From the NCBI GenBank assembly GCA_963995505.1, contig OZ023186.1:13957570-14021569 (forward strand): DNA of 64,000 nucleotides, written 5' to 3'. The notes below the pieces were generated by a model that did no database searches, was not told the origin of the DNA, and saw only the letters and a list, made by a program, of their open reading frames with translations. This DNA comes from Hypericum androsaemum. Lineage: Eukaryota > Streptophyta > Magnoliopsida > Malpighiales > Hypericaceae. Positions 25,001 through 36,759 of the stretch are shown here, piece by piece (positions within the stretch are counted from its first letter, which is position 1; every line of letters starts with the position of its first letter). Both the position numbers and the translations under genes were made by a program.

Positions 25001-26309
25001 GCCATACCGAAAAGCTTCACCCAGGCACTGGGAATCATCCAAAAATAGCTGCTCAACAATTATCTGAATAAGCCTACTATTCGAAGTTATGTGACTCAGT
25101 GAAACTTCATGGCAAGCCAGATTCCCGAGGATGCCAAGGCAGATTTCCTGATGACAGATGGAAATGGACAACCAGAGAAACAATTAACGAGTTGCATGGA
25201 ATTTTTCACAAAGCCAGAGAATCGACAAACCTCAAGCTATAAGATTGTCTCAAATGTAAACTTCACTTATCATGCAAGAGATTTCAAAGATAAGGTCCGG
25301 CCAATGGCTTACCGTGACACGCACTGATTGGGACACCGAAAGATTAGCCAAAAGAACATCGAGGATGAAGTTTTCAACCTGCACATTTTTTTTCTTGTTA
25401 ATCTTCATTACATCAGATACTAGAAATTCAACAAGTCCAAGCAACAAGATGCAGTTTATTCTTTTAACTAAATGATGGTAAAATTATATATCCGCTCTTA
25501 GCATTGCAGAGACTACAAATATCTCCTAGTGCTGACATGCTTCTTCTAATACTATGTCCGGCAGACTTCACACAACTATCCGGACTAAACGACCTAATTA
25601 ATAACAGAAATGAAAAAAAAATGTATAAAAAGGGAGAGAAATCCTAAGTACCATAAGTTCGGCATGAGTTTTACTCGCTGCAAGGTCCCATAAAACACAT
25701 CCATACTCTTCCCACGCTGCAGCATTCCCCTCGGCATTCATGTCACACGGCTCGCGACCATCTTGGCCTCCAACTCGACAAGCAGACTGATCGGTATCAT
25801 CAGCGATATCCATGATATCGCCCCGAGCATCCCCCGCACCAATCCCGCGACGGGGACCACCATTACCGGAACCAGTCGGAATAAGTTTCCGAATCGAAGC
25901 TATAATGAAGCTAGGATCAACCGTAGTCGAAATATCAAACAGCTGCAAGGCAAACCAAATGAAGAATTAGGGGTAAATTTTTTTTTTAACAAATACAGAT
26001 TACTTTCGCAAGGCTAAACAAAAAATTTAAAAGAATTAGGGTTGGGAAAATGTGGGTGACCTCGTGCGACGGTGGACAAGGGTGAAACGGCGGCGCATCA
26101 CTGGTTTCTTCTTCGTCTCGTTGCTGTCCTCCTTCTTCTTCTTCTGTTGGTTCATTTTCCTCCGCGGCGTCTTTGGTCGGGTCGGGTTCGGGTTCGGGTT
26201 CCCGGGTCATGCTTGGGTAGGGTTGTTGGCGGGTGCTCTCTGCTTCGGGCCGGGGAAAGGGAGACGGCGTTTGCTTCCGTTTGCGAGACGGTCCAGCTGG
26301 GCCCACCAT
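22074..26309 (-). CDS. SAAL1: SAAL1-like armadillo-type repeat protein
   Basis: Nine exons in transcript order: 26309-26061, 25942-25652, 25378-25313, 25147-25008, 24519-24393, 23613-23462, 23027-22892, 22551-22467, 22360-22074; 510 residues. The N-terminus is basic then very acidic (Pro/Glu-rich, about residues 1-80). WEEYGCVLWDLAASKTHAELM and EICLGILGNLACHEV match the conserved core of SAAL1 (SPACIA1) proteins, and the rest is alpha-helical armadillo-like sequence. The animal protein promotes cell proliferation; the plant role is unknown. Each junction preserves frame with GT/AG borders. It is divergently oriented to the MRS2-11-like gene, with start codons 961 bp apart. The family call rests on the two core motifs. 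Confidence 0.85.
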
Positions 26310-27270
26310 TGTAATAACGTGCTAACTATAGAAATTCCCCCGACGAAAATGAGAGAAGTACTAAGTAGTGTTACAATTTTTCCGATATGAAGAAATCACG
26401 TGATTTAAAAAACATATCATATGGTTAATTCATAATATGAATTACCCCAATCATCTGGTTTAAAAAGTATTGGAGTGACAATAAATTATATAAGATACCA
26501 TTTTAAAATGTTTATTATTTTCAAAACCAATATCTTACCTAAAATTTTCAAGAATCATACTACAAACTTAGATTTCGCTAAACTTAAATGTATGGAACGG
26601 TAACAAGAGAGGTTTTTTTAATAAATGAGATTCTATTGTTATCAAAAAGAAAAGAAAGGAATACAACAGCGTAGCGTCTGATAAATTTAGATTTCAAAAT
26701 CAATACGTCTTATAGGATGCAGCCACAAACCTCTATAAAAAACTTTGTCACAACTAAAATCATGTGAGCTTAGAATTAATGCTACAAAAATCTATATTCG
26801 AAAAACACAGATAAATCTATATTACGAAATATGCTCGCCAATGTACCGTCAATTTTTGTCCAATGTGCCCTTATCATCAAGCAGCACCGAATCCCTCCCC
26901 GTTCACTTGCACGGGTCCACTTGATTTTACTGGAGTGTGTTAGTTGCTAATTTAGTACTGATGCCTAATCTAGCCATAAAAAATAGAAACAAAGAATTCC
27001 AGTAAGCACGACTAACCAATTGCCAAGTGGCGCCTCTGAGAAAGTAGAATCTAACCCTCCAATTAGGATAACGAGACGAAACCCAATCCACCAGAATAAA
27101 AACTGCCGAGCACCAGATTCCTAATTCCATCGAATAATCAATTAATATCTCAATAAAACCGAATTAACCAACCCCGAAATCCAATCCAAAACTCTCTCCT
27201 CCCTCCAGCTCACCAACACTAAAACCGCTTGCAAGCCGCCGTCGATGATCAGAGCACCTGGAGACCTCCA
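26310..27270. promoter_or_regulatory. Divergent promoter region between SAAL1-like and MRS2-11-like genes
   Basis: This 961-bp AT-rich spacer separates two start codons pointing away from each other, so it must hold both promoters. No clear TATA box was assigned. The last 80 bp are CT-rich, typical of a plant 5' UTR. Confidence 0.5.
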
Positions 27271-30200
27271 ATGGCTCTATCCTCCACGCGCCCTCTCCTC
27301 CTCACACCAAACAGCTCCTCTCCCTCTCCACCGACCAGCTTTTACTGTTCCTTCGTGTCCTGCAGGAGAAGGAAGCGGTTTCCTCTGCTCCCGATCTCAC
27401 CGGACAACTCCCGAGTGAGCTGCTTCCCCCAGGCCACGCAGGAGGACTCCCGGGACGACGTCGCTGCCCGTACCAACAACGCCCTCCCCGGCGCCGACTC
27501 CCCCTCCCTCGGCATCCGTGAGCCGATTTACGAGGTCTTCTTTTCCCCCTTCTCCGTTTGTAAACTTCCTTTTTCTAGGCGATTGTTTTATTTAACATGT
27601 GGAGGAGGTTCTGTTATCAGATTTTTTTTTAATTTTGTAAAATAGGTAGTGGAAGTGAGGTCCGATGGGATGGTCTGCACCAGGAAGATCAACAGGCGCC
27701 AGTTGTTGAAGTCCAGCGGTGAGTGTAACTTCTCATTTCTGTTCGTTATTAAAGCTAAGGCACGTACATTTCGCTCTCTTTGACGGATTTGGAAGAGACG
27801 AGTCGAAGGCGTTCAGTCGTAAGATTAGGTAATATCTGCAATAAGCAGAGTAGTAATTTTATCAGAATCTGCAGTTCGCTTGGTCATCTCTCTTTGTTGT
27901 CTTGGAGAATGTATAATGTGTGATGTGGGAGTGGCTTTTTGTTTGGTGTTCAGGTCTTCGCCCAAGAGACATCCGTAGCGTCGATCCTTCGTTGTTCTTG
28001 ACAAATTCAATGCCATCCTTGCTGGTAATAACTTGGTCTCTTGCTGCACAGTCGGTCATTCTTATTGGATTATGTTTTTTGTCGCTTTTCGTGTGGCTTC
28101 AGGACATTTAACTTTGGCAGTTCTTGGCACTATACTATTGAATTTTGGCATTAAACAAGGTAGTTGCTACTTAAGGTTTCCTAATTTTATGACTGCTGAT
28201 GAGCTGTTCCAGCACTCTGTACGAGCTTGTTCTATTAGCTCCCGAGTTCTGTTTACCAATAATTTGTTTATGTTCCATCTAATCTCATTCAATTCTTTGT
28301 TGGAGTTGTTTCTTATGGGTCTTCATATGTGTCATGGTTTGCTAATTTTTAGGTCCGTGAATATGCTATCTTGCTGAATCTGGGTTCCTTACGAGCTATA
28401 GCGATGCAGGAGTGTGTCCTTGTGTTTGATTATAATCGGTAATTTTCATCTGCTGCATGCTCACTTCTTTCTAATTGTTTACTTTGTTATCTACTTTTTT
28501 CTCTATTGAAACTAACCATTAAAGTCTTACTTTTGTTTTATTTTCTCTTTCCTAATTTGCTCTTTTAGTAAAGGAGGCAAAGCTTTCATAGATACGTTAT
28601 TGCCTCGCTTGAACCCAAAAATTATGAATGGAGGACCATCCATGCCATTTGAGCTTGAGGTTAGGTTTATGTTCCGTATATTTCTCTGAAGCTAGGACAA
28701 GGTTTCTAGATGAGATGATTTATTTTACGCTAAATGGCTTGGTTCTTCAACTTTATTCCATTCTTAAACATTGAATTTTGGAGGAAAATCTTATTTCCTT
28801 CCGACCACATTTTGCTGGAGCATATTGAACCCATAGCAGTGCAAAATGGGAAGAAGAACTGGATACAATCTATTTGTGTATTCTATCATAGTAATGCAGT
28901 GACCTTAATTCAGATAAAGATCCTATTGACATGAAGTATGAAATTTCCTAGTTTTGGATTGTCGTCTCTAGTCACTTCGATCTCACACTCTTGATTTTCG
29001 CTTGGACCTCCGCATTTTTCTCTCCGACTCTGGTAAAACACGACAAATTTGGTGAATACTATTGCAGATCAAAATCATGGATCTGACACTAGGCTTTTTA
29101 CATGACTAGTAGAACTGGATTGGGATTTTTTTTACTCGAAGAAACTTTTAGGGACCACTGTTTTGACAGGCTCTCCTCATTAAAACTTATAGGTTGTGGA
29201 GGCAGCTCTGCTTTCCCGAGTGCAGGGACTGGAGCAAAGGCTAATGGATATAGAACCTCGTGTGAGTGCGTAGACTTATGCTTATGCATATTGTGTTGAT
29301 ATTTATTTTCTATCTGCTCTCCAAGTTTTTCGTTTCCTGACGAATTGTTTAGGGATGGTACTTTTGAGTGCTGTAGTTATTATCGATAAAAAATGAAATT
29401 CAGAAGAAACTAATTTTTTGGGAATTTTTGATGCAGTTGCTTGGAATCATGACATAAATTTCACTAAATTTCGTTGGCACCCAAAGTATCATTTAAAATC
29501 AGACATTCTAAGTTGGCAACAGAGATCGTTGTTTCATCCTTGCATTTAAATAAAGTAATTAGAATTCCAAATTGATCATGAACTTGACTGTTAGCTGGTC
29601 AACTCAGCAGGTGAAGACTCATTTTCTGCTAATGGATAGCTTTCTCTGTAGCGTTTAGTGATAGTTAGTGTGCTTGTACTTGTCAAGAAATTGAAATAGC
29701 ATGGTTTCATTAAATGCTTTTGGGGGCCTTGGCATGTTAGCATTTCACTCCCAATCTGTGATAGTTAGTGTGCTTGGGTCTTGCACTTCAATTCAAACTG
29801 AGTTTTCGGGTGCCGTTTCTTGCTTTGAATATGGGGTTATATAATGAGGGAGTTGGATCTGGAGGTTGATTCTCTTGTTATGACTCGGATGATCAATCTA
29901 GCAAAAAACTGCTTGATTCAAAGAATCGTGAAGATATCTGGAAATTATTGTCAATTATGGGAAGTTCAGTCCCGGCATGTGAAAAATCTAGGTAATTGTG
30001 AGAATCTTTGTAGTTGATTATGCTCTAGATATTCATGATTAGGTGGATGTTGTCACTTTTTTTTATAATTGTTTTTCTGGAATAATTTGCTGGGAAGAAT
30101 CATATTTCTAGCAAGATCTCTTTCAGCTCGACTTGTTTCCATGTTTCGAGAAAATAGGAATTCTAAATCTCAATTCATATATTGACCTGGTTGCTTATAC

Positions 30201-32794
30201 TTAGCATCCCAAATCTGTCTCCTATTATTACTTTTGTCAATTTGTAATGATGCAGACTTTGTGTTTGAGTCATCACTCACATAGGCTGTTCCCTTCAGGT
30301 TCAAGCTCTACTTGAGATTTTGCCTAACAAGTTTACTGCTGATATATTAGAGGAGCTCCGTATAAGCAAGCAAAAACTGGTATAATTTATATATTTGAAA
30401 ATGGCAATGTCAAAATGGTGCAATGATCTACCATGCTTAAAAGTTTCCTTGTGTATGATAGGTTGAATTGGGTTCAAGGGCTGGTGCTCTTAGACAAATG
30501 CTACTCGATCTTTTGGAGGATACACATGAAATTCGCCGTATGTGTATCATGGGAAGGAACTGTACACTGCATAAGGGAGATGATGAGGTTGAGTGCTCTG
30601 TTCCCTTAGAAAAGCAGATTGCTGAAGGTATAGCATGTGGTTGATGTGACTTCCACACTGTTCTCTATCACATATGTGACGTCTAGTGACCTTGGATTAC
30701 TGCTGCGGTAGATTCATTATCAAGCATTTTTTGTCATTGCAGAGGAGGAAGAAGAAATTGAGATGCTTCTGGAAAATTATCTCCAGAGGTCTGTACTTCA
30801 CTCCTTTCAAGTGATGTCTATGATCATTATATGACCTATGTGAGTGTGCCTGGGAGTTTGATGAATACACAAATTTAGAAATTGATGGTTTGGCTTACTT
30901 CAATTTTAGTATCGACTCTTGAGCATGAGTGAGCCTTGATAGTTTCTACTTTGATAGAACTATCTGAACTCTCTTTTAGAGACAGTTCTTTTTCAAGTCT
31001 ACATCTGCTTGGTGTCTCATGTACATACATTGTTTATCTACTTGGCTTCGTATGGCCTTTGCAGATGCGAATCTTGTCATGGTCAAGCAGAAAGGCTTCT
31101 TGATTCCGCGAAAGAAACAGAAGACTCTATTGCTGTTAATTTGAGGTATCTCTCTTTTTGCTCCTTTTTTCTTGTGCTGCTACCTTCTGGGGTGTTAGTC
31201 TTTGGGATGTGCCTATGCTCTTAGGGTGAGAAAAGGAAGCTGCTGGTGTCTCAGCTTAGTTTAGAGGGAAAACAATGCTTGATATTTCAATTTTTAGCTT
31301 AGTTTGGAGGCCTCCCCTTGGACTATGGCACCAGTGATGCAAGCCATTGGCTCTAGGTGACAATGGTATGCACTGGCACAATCCTTTCCTACATCCTTTT
31401 AGCTATAGCTTATTACCTTCTAGGAACTTGCACAATTTAAAGAAATCTTGATAAGCTTTTGCATATAGTTTGTAGACGAAACTTTCTTAACATTCTCCAC
31501 TTGTTTTTTAGTATTGAATTTTCTACCTGTCTGTCTATATCATTTCTGCACTTGAAAACTAGACACTGGGCCCTTTTACGTCCAAGAGGACATCATGTTC
31601 AGCAAAACCAACTCGTTGCTCCACTACATGTCGAATCCTCCCCTCGGGAAAGAGAATCAAGAATAGAAAGCAAAAATGGAAATATTAGTGACTGATTGAA
31701 TCACCCTGATTGTTGATCGTCTTTTTGCACTTGCTGGTTCTTAATGTGGAGTTATCTTGTGACATTCTCTATCAGCTCCCGGAGACTTGAGGTTAGCAGA
31801 GTAGAATTACTGCTTCAAGTTGGAACATTTTTTGTGGCAGTTGGTGCATTAGTTGCCGGTATGCTCACTAGAAGTTTTACCTCTGTTACTGTAATATTTC
31901 TTCTGTTTGCTTCTGGTTAGCTATTATCTAAGCCTATGACATTGTTGCCTGATAATTAAAACTAACATGGCAAGGGAAGAGCAAGGGAGCAATATAGCAA
32001 TTATGTATTGCAGTTGAATGTTTGCTTCTTTTTAGCTATTATCTAGTTCCAACTTGCATGCTGAGGGACACAAGTGAGAATACAACTGTGGCTACCGAAA
32101 GAAGGTAGAGTAAAATTAGTTTTTGAAAGTTTGTTCAAGAGAGGAGCTTGTATTTGAATGATGCTAATTGATGTAGAACACAGAAAATTGCTGAATGCAT
32201 AAGAAAAGTTACAGAAAGAAAATCAATTGCTGGTATCCTATGCCATGCAACATACTCCCGTGTTCTTTTGGTTTCCATCCAAATCAAATAGGAGATTCAC
32301 CCCGAAAAGTCTTTTTCCCTTGAAAGAACGTGTGAATTCTGCTGCTCGTAGATCACATAGACCTTACGGAGTACTTTGAACTACTATTTCTGTCTATACG
32401 TAAGGAGTGCTCTTCTTGCAGGTATATTTGGTATGAACTTGAAGTCCTATCTTGAAGACCATCTGGTATGTTCATCTGTTCAGACAGCTTGTACGGCTAG
32501 GATTTCTGTTGTCTATTTCTACTAGGAACACTTCTTTCAGCACTTTCTGATTCACCCCCATATGTTTGTCCTTATCAACAAACATGGTCTGGCACACCCC
32601 ACCAACATTTTTCCGGAGTTGCCTCTTTATCGAGTGTCTGCTCTGACTTTGGTCAAGATAACTGTAAACTAAATTTTTTGCTACTTGACCGCCTGCAGTA
32701 TGCCTTCTGGCTGACAACAGCTGGAATCATTGTTGGTGCTGTCGTGGGATGTTTCGTGATGTATTGGTATTTGAGAGCCAGGAAGATACTGTAA
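27271..32794 (+). CDS. MRS2-11: Magnesium transporter MRS2-11/MGT10-like, chloroplast
   Basis: Thirteen exons: 27271-27534, 27646-27718, 27954-28024, 28353-28438, 28569-28659, 29193-29261, 30299-30379, 30462-30627, 30743-30788, 31065-31145, 31776-31858, 32422-32465, 32699-32794; 416 residues. CorA/MRS2 proteins form Mg2+ channels. The signature GMN is in GIFGMN at the end of the first membrane helix (VGTFFVAVGALVAG), and a second helix (AFWLTTAGIIVGAVVGCFVM) follows after a short acidic loop, the two-helix family topology. The N-terminus is Ser/Pro/Arg-rich like a plastid transit peptide. The ATG at 27271 is used; an in-frame stretch upstream has no ATG. It is somewhat shorter than the Arabidopsis relative, mainly in the transit region. 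Confidence 0.93.
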
Positions 32795-33559
32795 CTCGTC
32801 GACTATTCAAGATAGGTGAGAAGTTTCAGTTGGGGCCTAGCAGCTGGCAACCAGCATAGATATACAATTTTAAGGGTTCAACTAATGGGTGTCTGAATCT
32901 GATCTGGTTGTGTCCTTTTACAGGTGATTCGACAAATTGAACACAGGTTGCAAGCCAGGTGATTCTAAACGATTTTGCCTCAAACCAGTGGCTTGGACGA
33001 TGAAAATACCTGGGTAACGGGGTGCTCTCAGGTCAACCGTTAAAGATTGACTTCCCACAAATCAATACAACAAATACAAGTGAATGCAAAGGTAAAAGAG
33101 TAAGTGATCCATCTGTTAGTGAAAGCAAGATTCATCGTAGTTGAAGTAGATTCAGGTTGCTTACCTGATCATTATTGCATCTCCAATGGAAGGAAACTGT
33201 GTTCCATTTATCCCAGATTAGAAATTCCCAGGGGGGGGGCATGCCAATTGAAATCATAATCGAATCAAAGATAGCTGTTAATATTGAGTGAACTTCATTA
33301 TTTTAGAAAAGGTCGGTACTGATAACATTTATTTTTATACCAAAATTTGGATGGCGGTTAGTTCGGCTAGTTCACTTGGCTGGATTGGCCGATCTAGATC
33401 CAACGGACCAAAAATGATATTTACTTTAAAATTTGTTACATGATTAAAATTAAGATTTTAATATTTGTAAATAATAAACTTTGCAATAAAATTAGAGAAT
33501 ATTTAGTATTATTTGGCAAATGCTAAAATAGTAATTAACATCAAGTGCTATATATAGTT
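32795..33559. other. Intergenic; 3' UTR then AT-rich spacer
   Basis: The transporter 3' UTR probably occupies the first part. No ORF is supported. A G9 run is at about 33230. Confidence 0.5.
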
Positions 33560-33673
33560 TATAGACAATGACCAGTCAAAAGATGAGAAGTATAAACATC
33601 TGAATACTAACAAGGAATAGCAGAAGGAATGCTAATAAAAAAAGCCTATAGATACTACAGCTATCCATCCAAA

Positions 33674-34678
33674 TCATCTGCCTTGCAATGTCCAAGGGTA
33701 GACATGAGATTGCGGCGGCTGAGAAGCAAAGTCACTGTTCACCACTTCAAACCCAGGCATGGAAATAGTAGATTGGCAAAAGGGATTATTGCCATCAACA
33801 ATCAGATCATCAAGCCAACTCAAGTCGCAATCAACCAAGTAATTATCGTTTGGCGCGACTCCGTAATTTATACCAACATCAGAACGAAAACAATCTGCAG
33901 TAACATCATCATCCACATTACCCAGAACGCCAGCCGTAGGATTATTGCAATTCTCCAACTCCAGTACCGAACTGAAAGTCTCATACGGACCACCGATCAT
34001 CGTCCCTACGTAATCGGACACGTCAAGACTTGCCTGATCATCAACAACTTGCAACCCAATATCAGAATTCTCATGGAGATCACCCCCTTGATAAAAGAGT
34101 TCCTTCCTTTGGCAAGAACCAGCCTTCAATAACATACCACCCTCCATCCTCTCCTTAATTAGCTTCAACCTAGAATCCAACAAGCATAGGGAATCCGCCA
34201 ATGCATCCGAAGGTAACCCTTCAAACAACCTGCACAACCCACTCGCGACCTCCTCGCAGTTTCTTTCCGCGTTCTCGCGAACCTTGGCCGCCAACTTCGT
34301 CTTAGTCGACTGCAAGAGCCCAATGGCGTCGCCCCCACGCTTCTCGCGATCCTTGGCCTTCTTGTACCCATTGATCATCAAGACGACTTCGTGTCGGTTC
34401 TCGGGCCACGTGTCCACATTCCCGTTGGAGTCGTAACACACCATGCAGACGGGGACGTCGCATAGTGTTTGGAGCTCGAAGGCCTTCTTCTTTAGGGTTG
34501 GCTTCCGCTTGTTGAAGCTACTGAGCTTAGTAGCCACGTCATTGTCAAGAATCTTCTTAATGTAAATAGCCTTCCTTGGCTCTCTTTTCCGCTTCCGCTC
34601 CGCCACCGGCAACGGAGGAAGAATTGCCGGTGGAACGCCCTCAAGACCCTCCATAACAGCAGAATCAGGGACAGACAT
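33674..34678 (-). CDS. Type I MADS-box transcription factor, copy 1
   Basis: A single exon of 334 residues from ATG 34678. After about 28 residues of Pro-rich N-terminal extension comes a basic region (KRKREPRKAIYIKKI) and the MADS core SSFNKRKPTLKKKAFELQTL, then CDVPVCMVCYDSNGNVDTWP. Lack of introns and of a K-box, and the TWPENRHEV segment, indicate type I; M-beta is the best guess. The C-terminal half is Asp/Asn-rich. Type I MADS proteins act as dimers in the nucleus, mainly in female gametophyte and endosperm. The start follows the longest conserved reading shared with the second copy. It lies in a duplicated block with copy 2 (43141-44223). Confidence 0.9.
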   Translation of the reverse strand: MSVPDSAVMEGLEGVPPAILPPLPVAERKRKREPRKAIYIKKILDNDVATKLSSFNKRKPTLKKKAFELQTLCDVPVCMVCYDSNGNVDTWPENRHEVVLMINGYKKAKDREKRGGDAIGLLQSTKTKLAAKVRENAERNCEEVASGLCRLFEGLPSDALADSLCLLDSRLKLIKERMEGGMLLKAGSCQRKELFYQGGDLHENSDIGLQVVDDQASLDVSDYVGTMIGGPYETFSSVLELENCNNPTAGVLGNVDDDVTADCFRSDVGINYGVAPNDNYLVDCDLSWLDDLIVDGNNPFCQSTISMPGFEVVNSDFASQPPQSHVYPWTLQGR

Positions 34679-34990
34679 TACAACTTAAATTTAATAGAGA
34701 GAAATTATTTTCGCTCAGAAGGCGTTAATGGAAAAAATTGGAACCGCTCTAAATTGGGTAATGGAACGAATAGCACCAAATTGGAATATATACCTAGAAT
34801 TACTTGAGCTTAGGGTTTTGTTCTTCGATATCAATTAACTGGGAGTTGCATTTATGGTCTCCGGTCCTAATTGATTTTCTGTTTGGCCTCTAACGGTCTA
34901 ATTGAGTCAATCAACGTTGACTCAATTAATGCCCATGCGCGTGAGTGGGCTGGTTTCATATTTTGGGATATCTTTATTAGATCCCTCCTA
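34679..34990 (-). promoter_or_regulatory. Upstream region of MADS copy 1, conserved in all three copies
   Basis: Starting directly at the ATG, about 300 bp are nearly identical upstream of the truncated copy (39810 on) and copy 2 (44224 on), including GGCGTTAATGGAAAAAA and CAACGTTGACTCAATTAATG. Promoter function is inferred from position. Confidence 0.6.
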
Positions 34991-35014
34991 AAAAAAAGAA
35001 ATCTTTATTAGATT

Positions 35015-35348
35015 CACGGAGTACCAAATTGGAGTACCGAACTGGATTTCTAATGGGGCAATTATAAATTTTTTAAATGAAAATTTTAATTACTGACGTT
35101 ATTATGAACTAGAGTATTAAAAAGGCTATTTTTTAGGAAAATGAAAGAACTTTTTTTTTTACTCTAGCGGAAAGTACACGCAGTACAAAACTGGAGTACA
35201 AAACTGGATTACGGGACTGGATTTCTTACGGAGGCAATTATACCTTTTTAAAAAAGAAAATGTTAGTTACTGACGTTATTATGAAGACTAGAGTATTGAA
35301 AAGGCTATTTTTAGAAAAATGAAAGAACTTTTTTTTACTCTAGCGGAA
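35015..35348. repeat. Tandem duplication, about 160 bp x 2
   Basis: Both units contain an AAACTGGATT-like phrase, then GGCAATTATA, then TACTGACGTTATTATGAA, and end in TTTTACTCTAGCGGAAA. The units begin near 35015 and 35176. Single-copy relatives occur near 40100-40300 and 44530-44730 upstream of the other MADS copies. Confidence 0.75.
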
Positions 35349-35986
35349 AATTCCCGGTTAACTACTGCAATTTAAAAAAATTGAATTTTAGATATTGATT
35401 AAATTAGAACAAAGTAGAGATTGACTAATTCAAAATTCAACCAAATATTCCCCTTAATCCATGTGGTTCCAAGCAGACGGTTAGTAGCTACTAGACATAT
35501 TAATCCATATTTAAAGGAAAAATATTCTCCTTAATTAGAAGCATTATCATTAACCCAAATTTAATAAGGCCAAGGTGCTTTCTTAAACCTAAGTCTATGC
35601 TCATACCATAGTCCATGCTTGGTAGCAAATGAAGTAGGAAATCATGTTGTTTCCCGATTATTCATTTAGAAATCAATCTTCGAGAAATTTATTCGTAAAT
35701 GAATTTATATGAGAACCAAACATAAAAGTGTGAATCATCATAAGTAAATTTTGATATTTTCCAAAAAAAAAACTTTGATATTTAGGTTCGAACAAACTTT
35801 ATTTGGGATAATTTTTGTTAGGCGTATATTCAAGACTTGTTTAAGCATACTCAAGTCCCTTATAAATTGGACCAATTGTTTTGGTAACTTTAGTTTGAGA
35901 TTTTTTGGTCGGTAACTTGAATATAAGATTGATGTATAGGGAAATGTAATAAGATTCAGAGGAAGGAGAATAAGAAAGACTTTCAC

Positions 35987-36184
35987 CTGGAAAAACCCAA
36001 AATTTTTGCAGGCGTCATCAATCTGTTGGACAAGTTTGGCTTTATCCTCTAGTTCCAGGTCGATCACCGGAACGTCCTCGCACGTTAGGACTTCGGACAG
36101 ACGAGGGCGTTCCGACTCCGGACGGACATAACTTTCCGGCAAATTCGAGTAACGGACGCCGGTGGAAATGACTTTAGTGTCCAT
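35987..36184 (-). pseudogene. First exon of a DMR6-like 2-oxoglutarate oxygenase; remainder absent
   Basis: From ATG 36184 the 66 codons read MDTKVISTGVRYSNLPESYV, then RPRLSEV, VPVIDL and DACKNFGFFQ, the N-terminal DIOX_N region of DMR6-like oxygenases (salicylate hydroxylases). A good donor (GTGAAAG) follows, but no second exon with the HxD/H iron ligands is found in the 600 bp to the left before the MADS block. A TATA box and 5' region are present. It is either a gene fragment cut by the MADS duplication or a gene with a displaced 3' part. Confidence 0.85.
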
Positions 36185-36322
36185 GGCATTGAAGAAATCA
36201 ATTCCAATTCATATTCTTAGTTGAAGGGTCTTTCGAGATTTCTCTGAGTTCAACTCTCTCTCTGTTTTGGCTAAACTGAAGCACTTTCCTAGAAGATGAG
36301 ATTTGGTTCCTTCCTCGGCTAC

Positions 36323-36331
36323 GTATTTATA
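36323..36331 (-). promoter_or_regulatory. TATA box of the oxygenase fragment
   Basis: The minus strand reads TATAAATAC about 140 bp upstream of the ATG at 36184. Confidence 0.5.
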
Positions 36332-36759
36332 GTAGCGAGAGATGGGTTAAACAAAAACTCCAGCCGCAAAAACAATTTAACAGATGGGTTAGACAAAATA
36401 TGCGGACAAATTTACCATTCCAATTCCACTCGCCTCTACTGATTTTTTTGTTAAAAACTACCAAAATTACAACTTATAATATTTTTAAAAACGGTTAGTT
36501 AGTCAACCTGTTAGCCAAGTGCCGCAACCATGCCTCATTTTTTTTCAAAATCTTGGGCGATAACTTGGTCATCAGTTCGTGATAAAAGATCTCGAACTCA
36601 ATGTTTACAACAAAATATGAACCTTTTTATGAAGTCTGCGACCCGCTGATCGAGTTGAAATAAAGTATATCGATATGTTGAAGATGCCACAAACAGTAAA
36701 GATTCGCTTGATAAGTCGAAGAAAAATGCAACAAAATCACTCCTTTATCAAAATAATAT

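Noticed and set aside
29041..30298. Extra exons in the long MRS2-11 intron
   Set aside because: The frame joins perfectly between 29261 and 30299; the intervening ORFs lack conservation signals visible by eye.
33629..34132. + strand ORF of 167 codons
   Set aside because: It is antisense to MADS copy 1; the same kind of shadow appears over copy 2 at 43225-43671.
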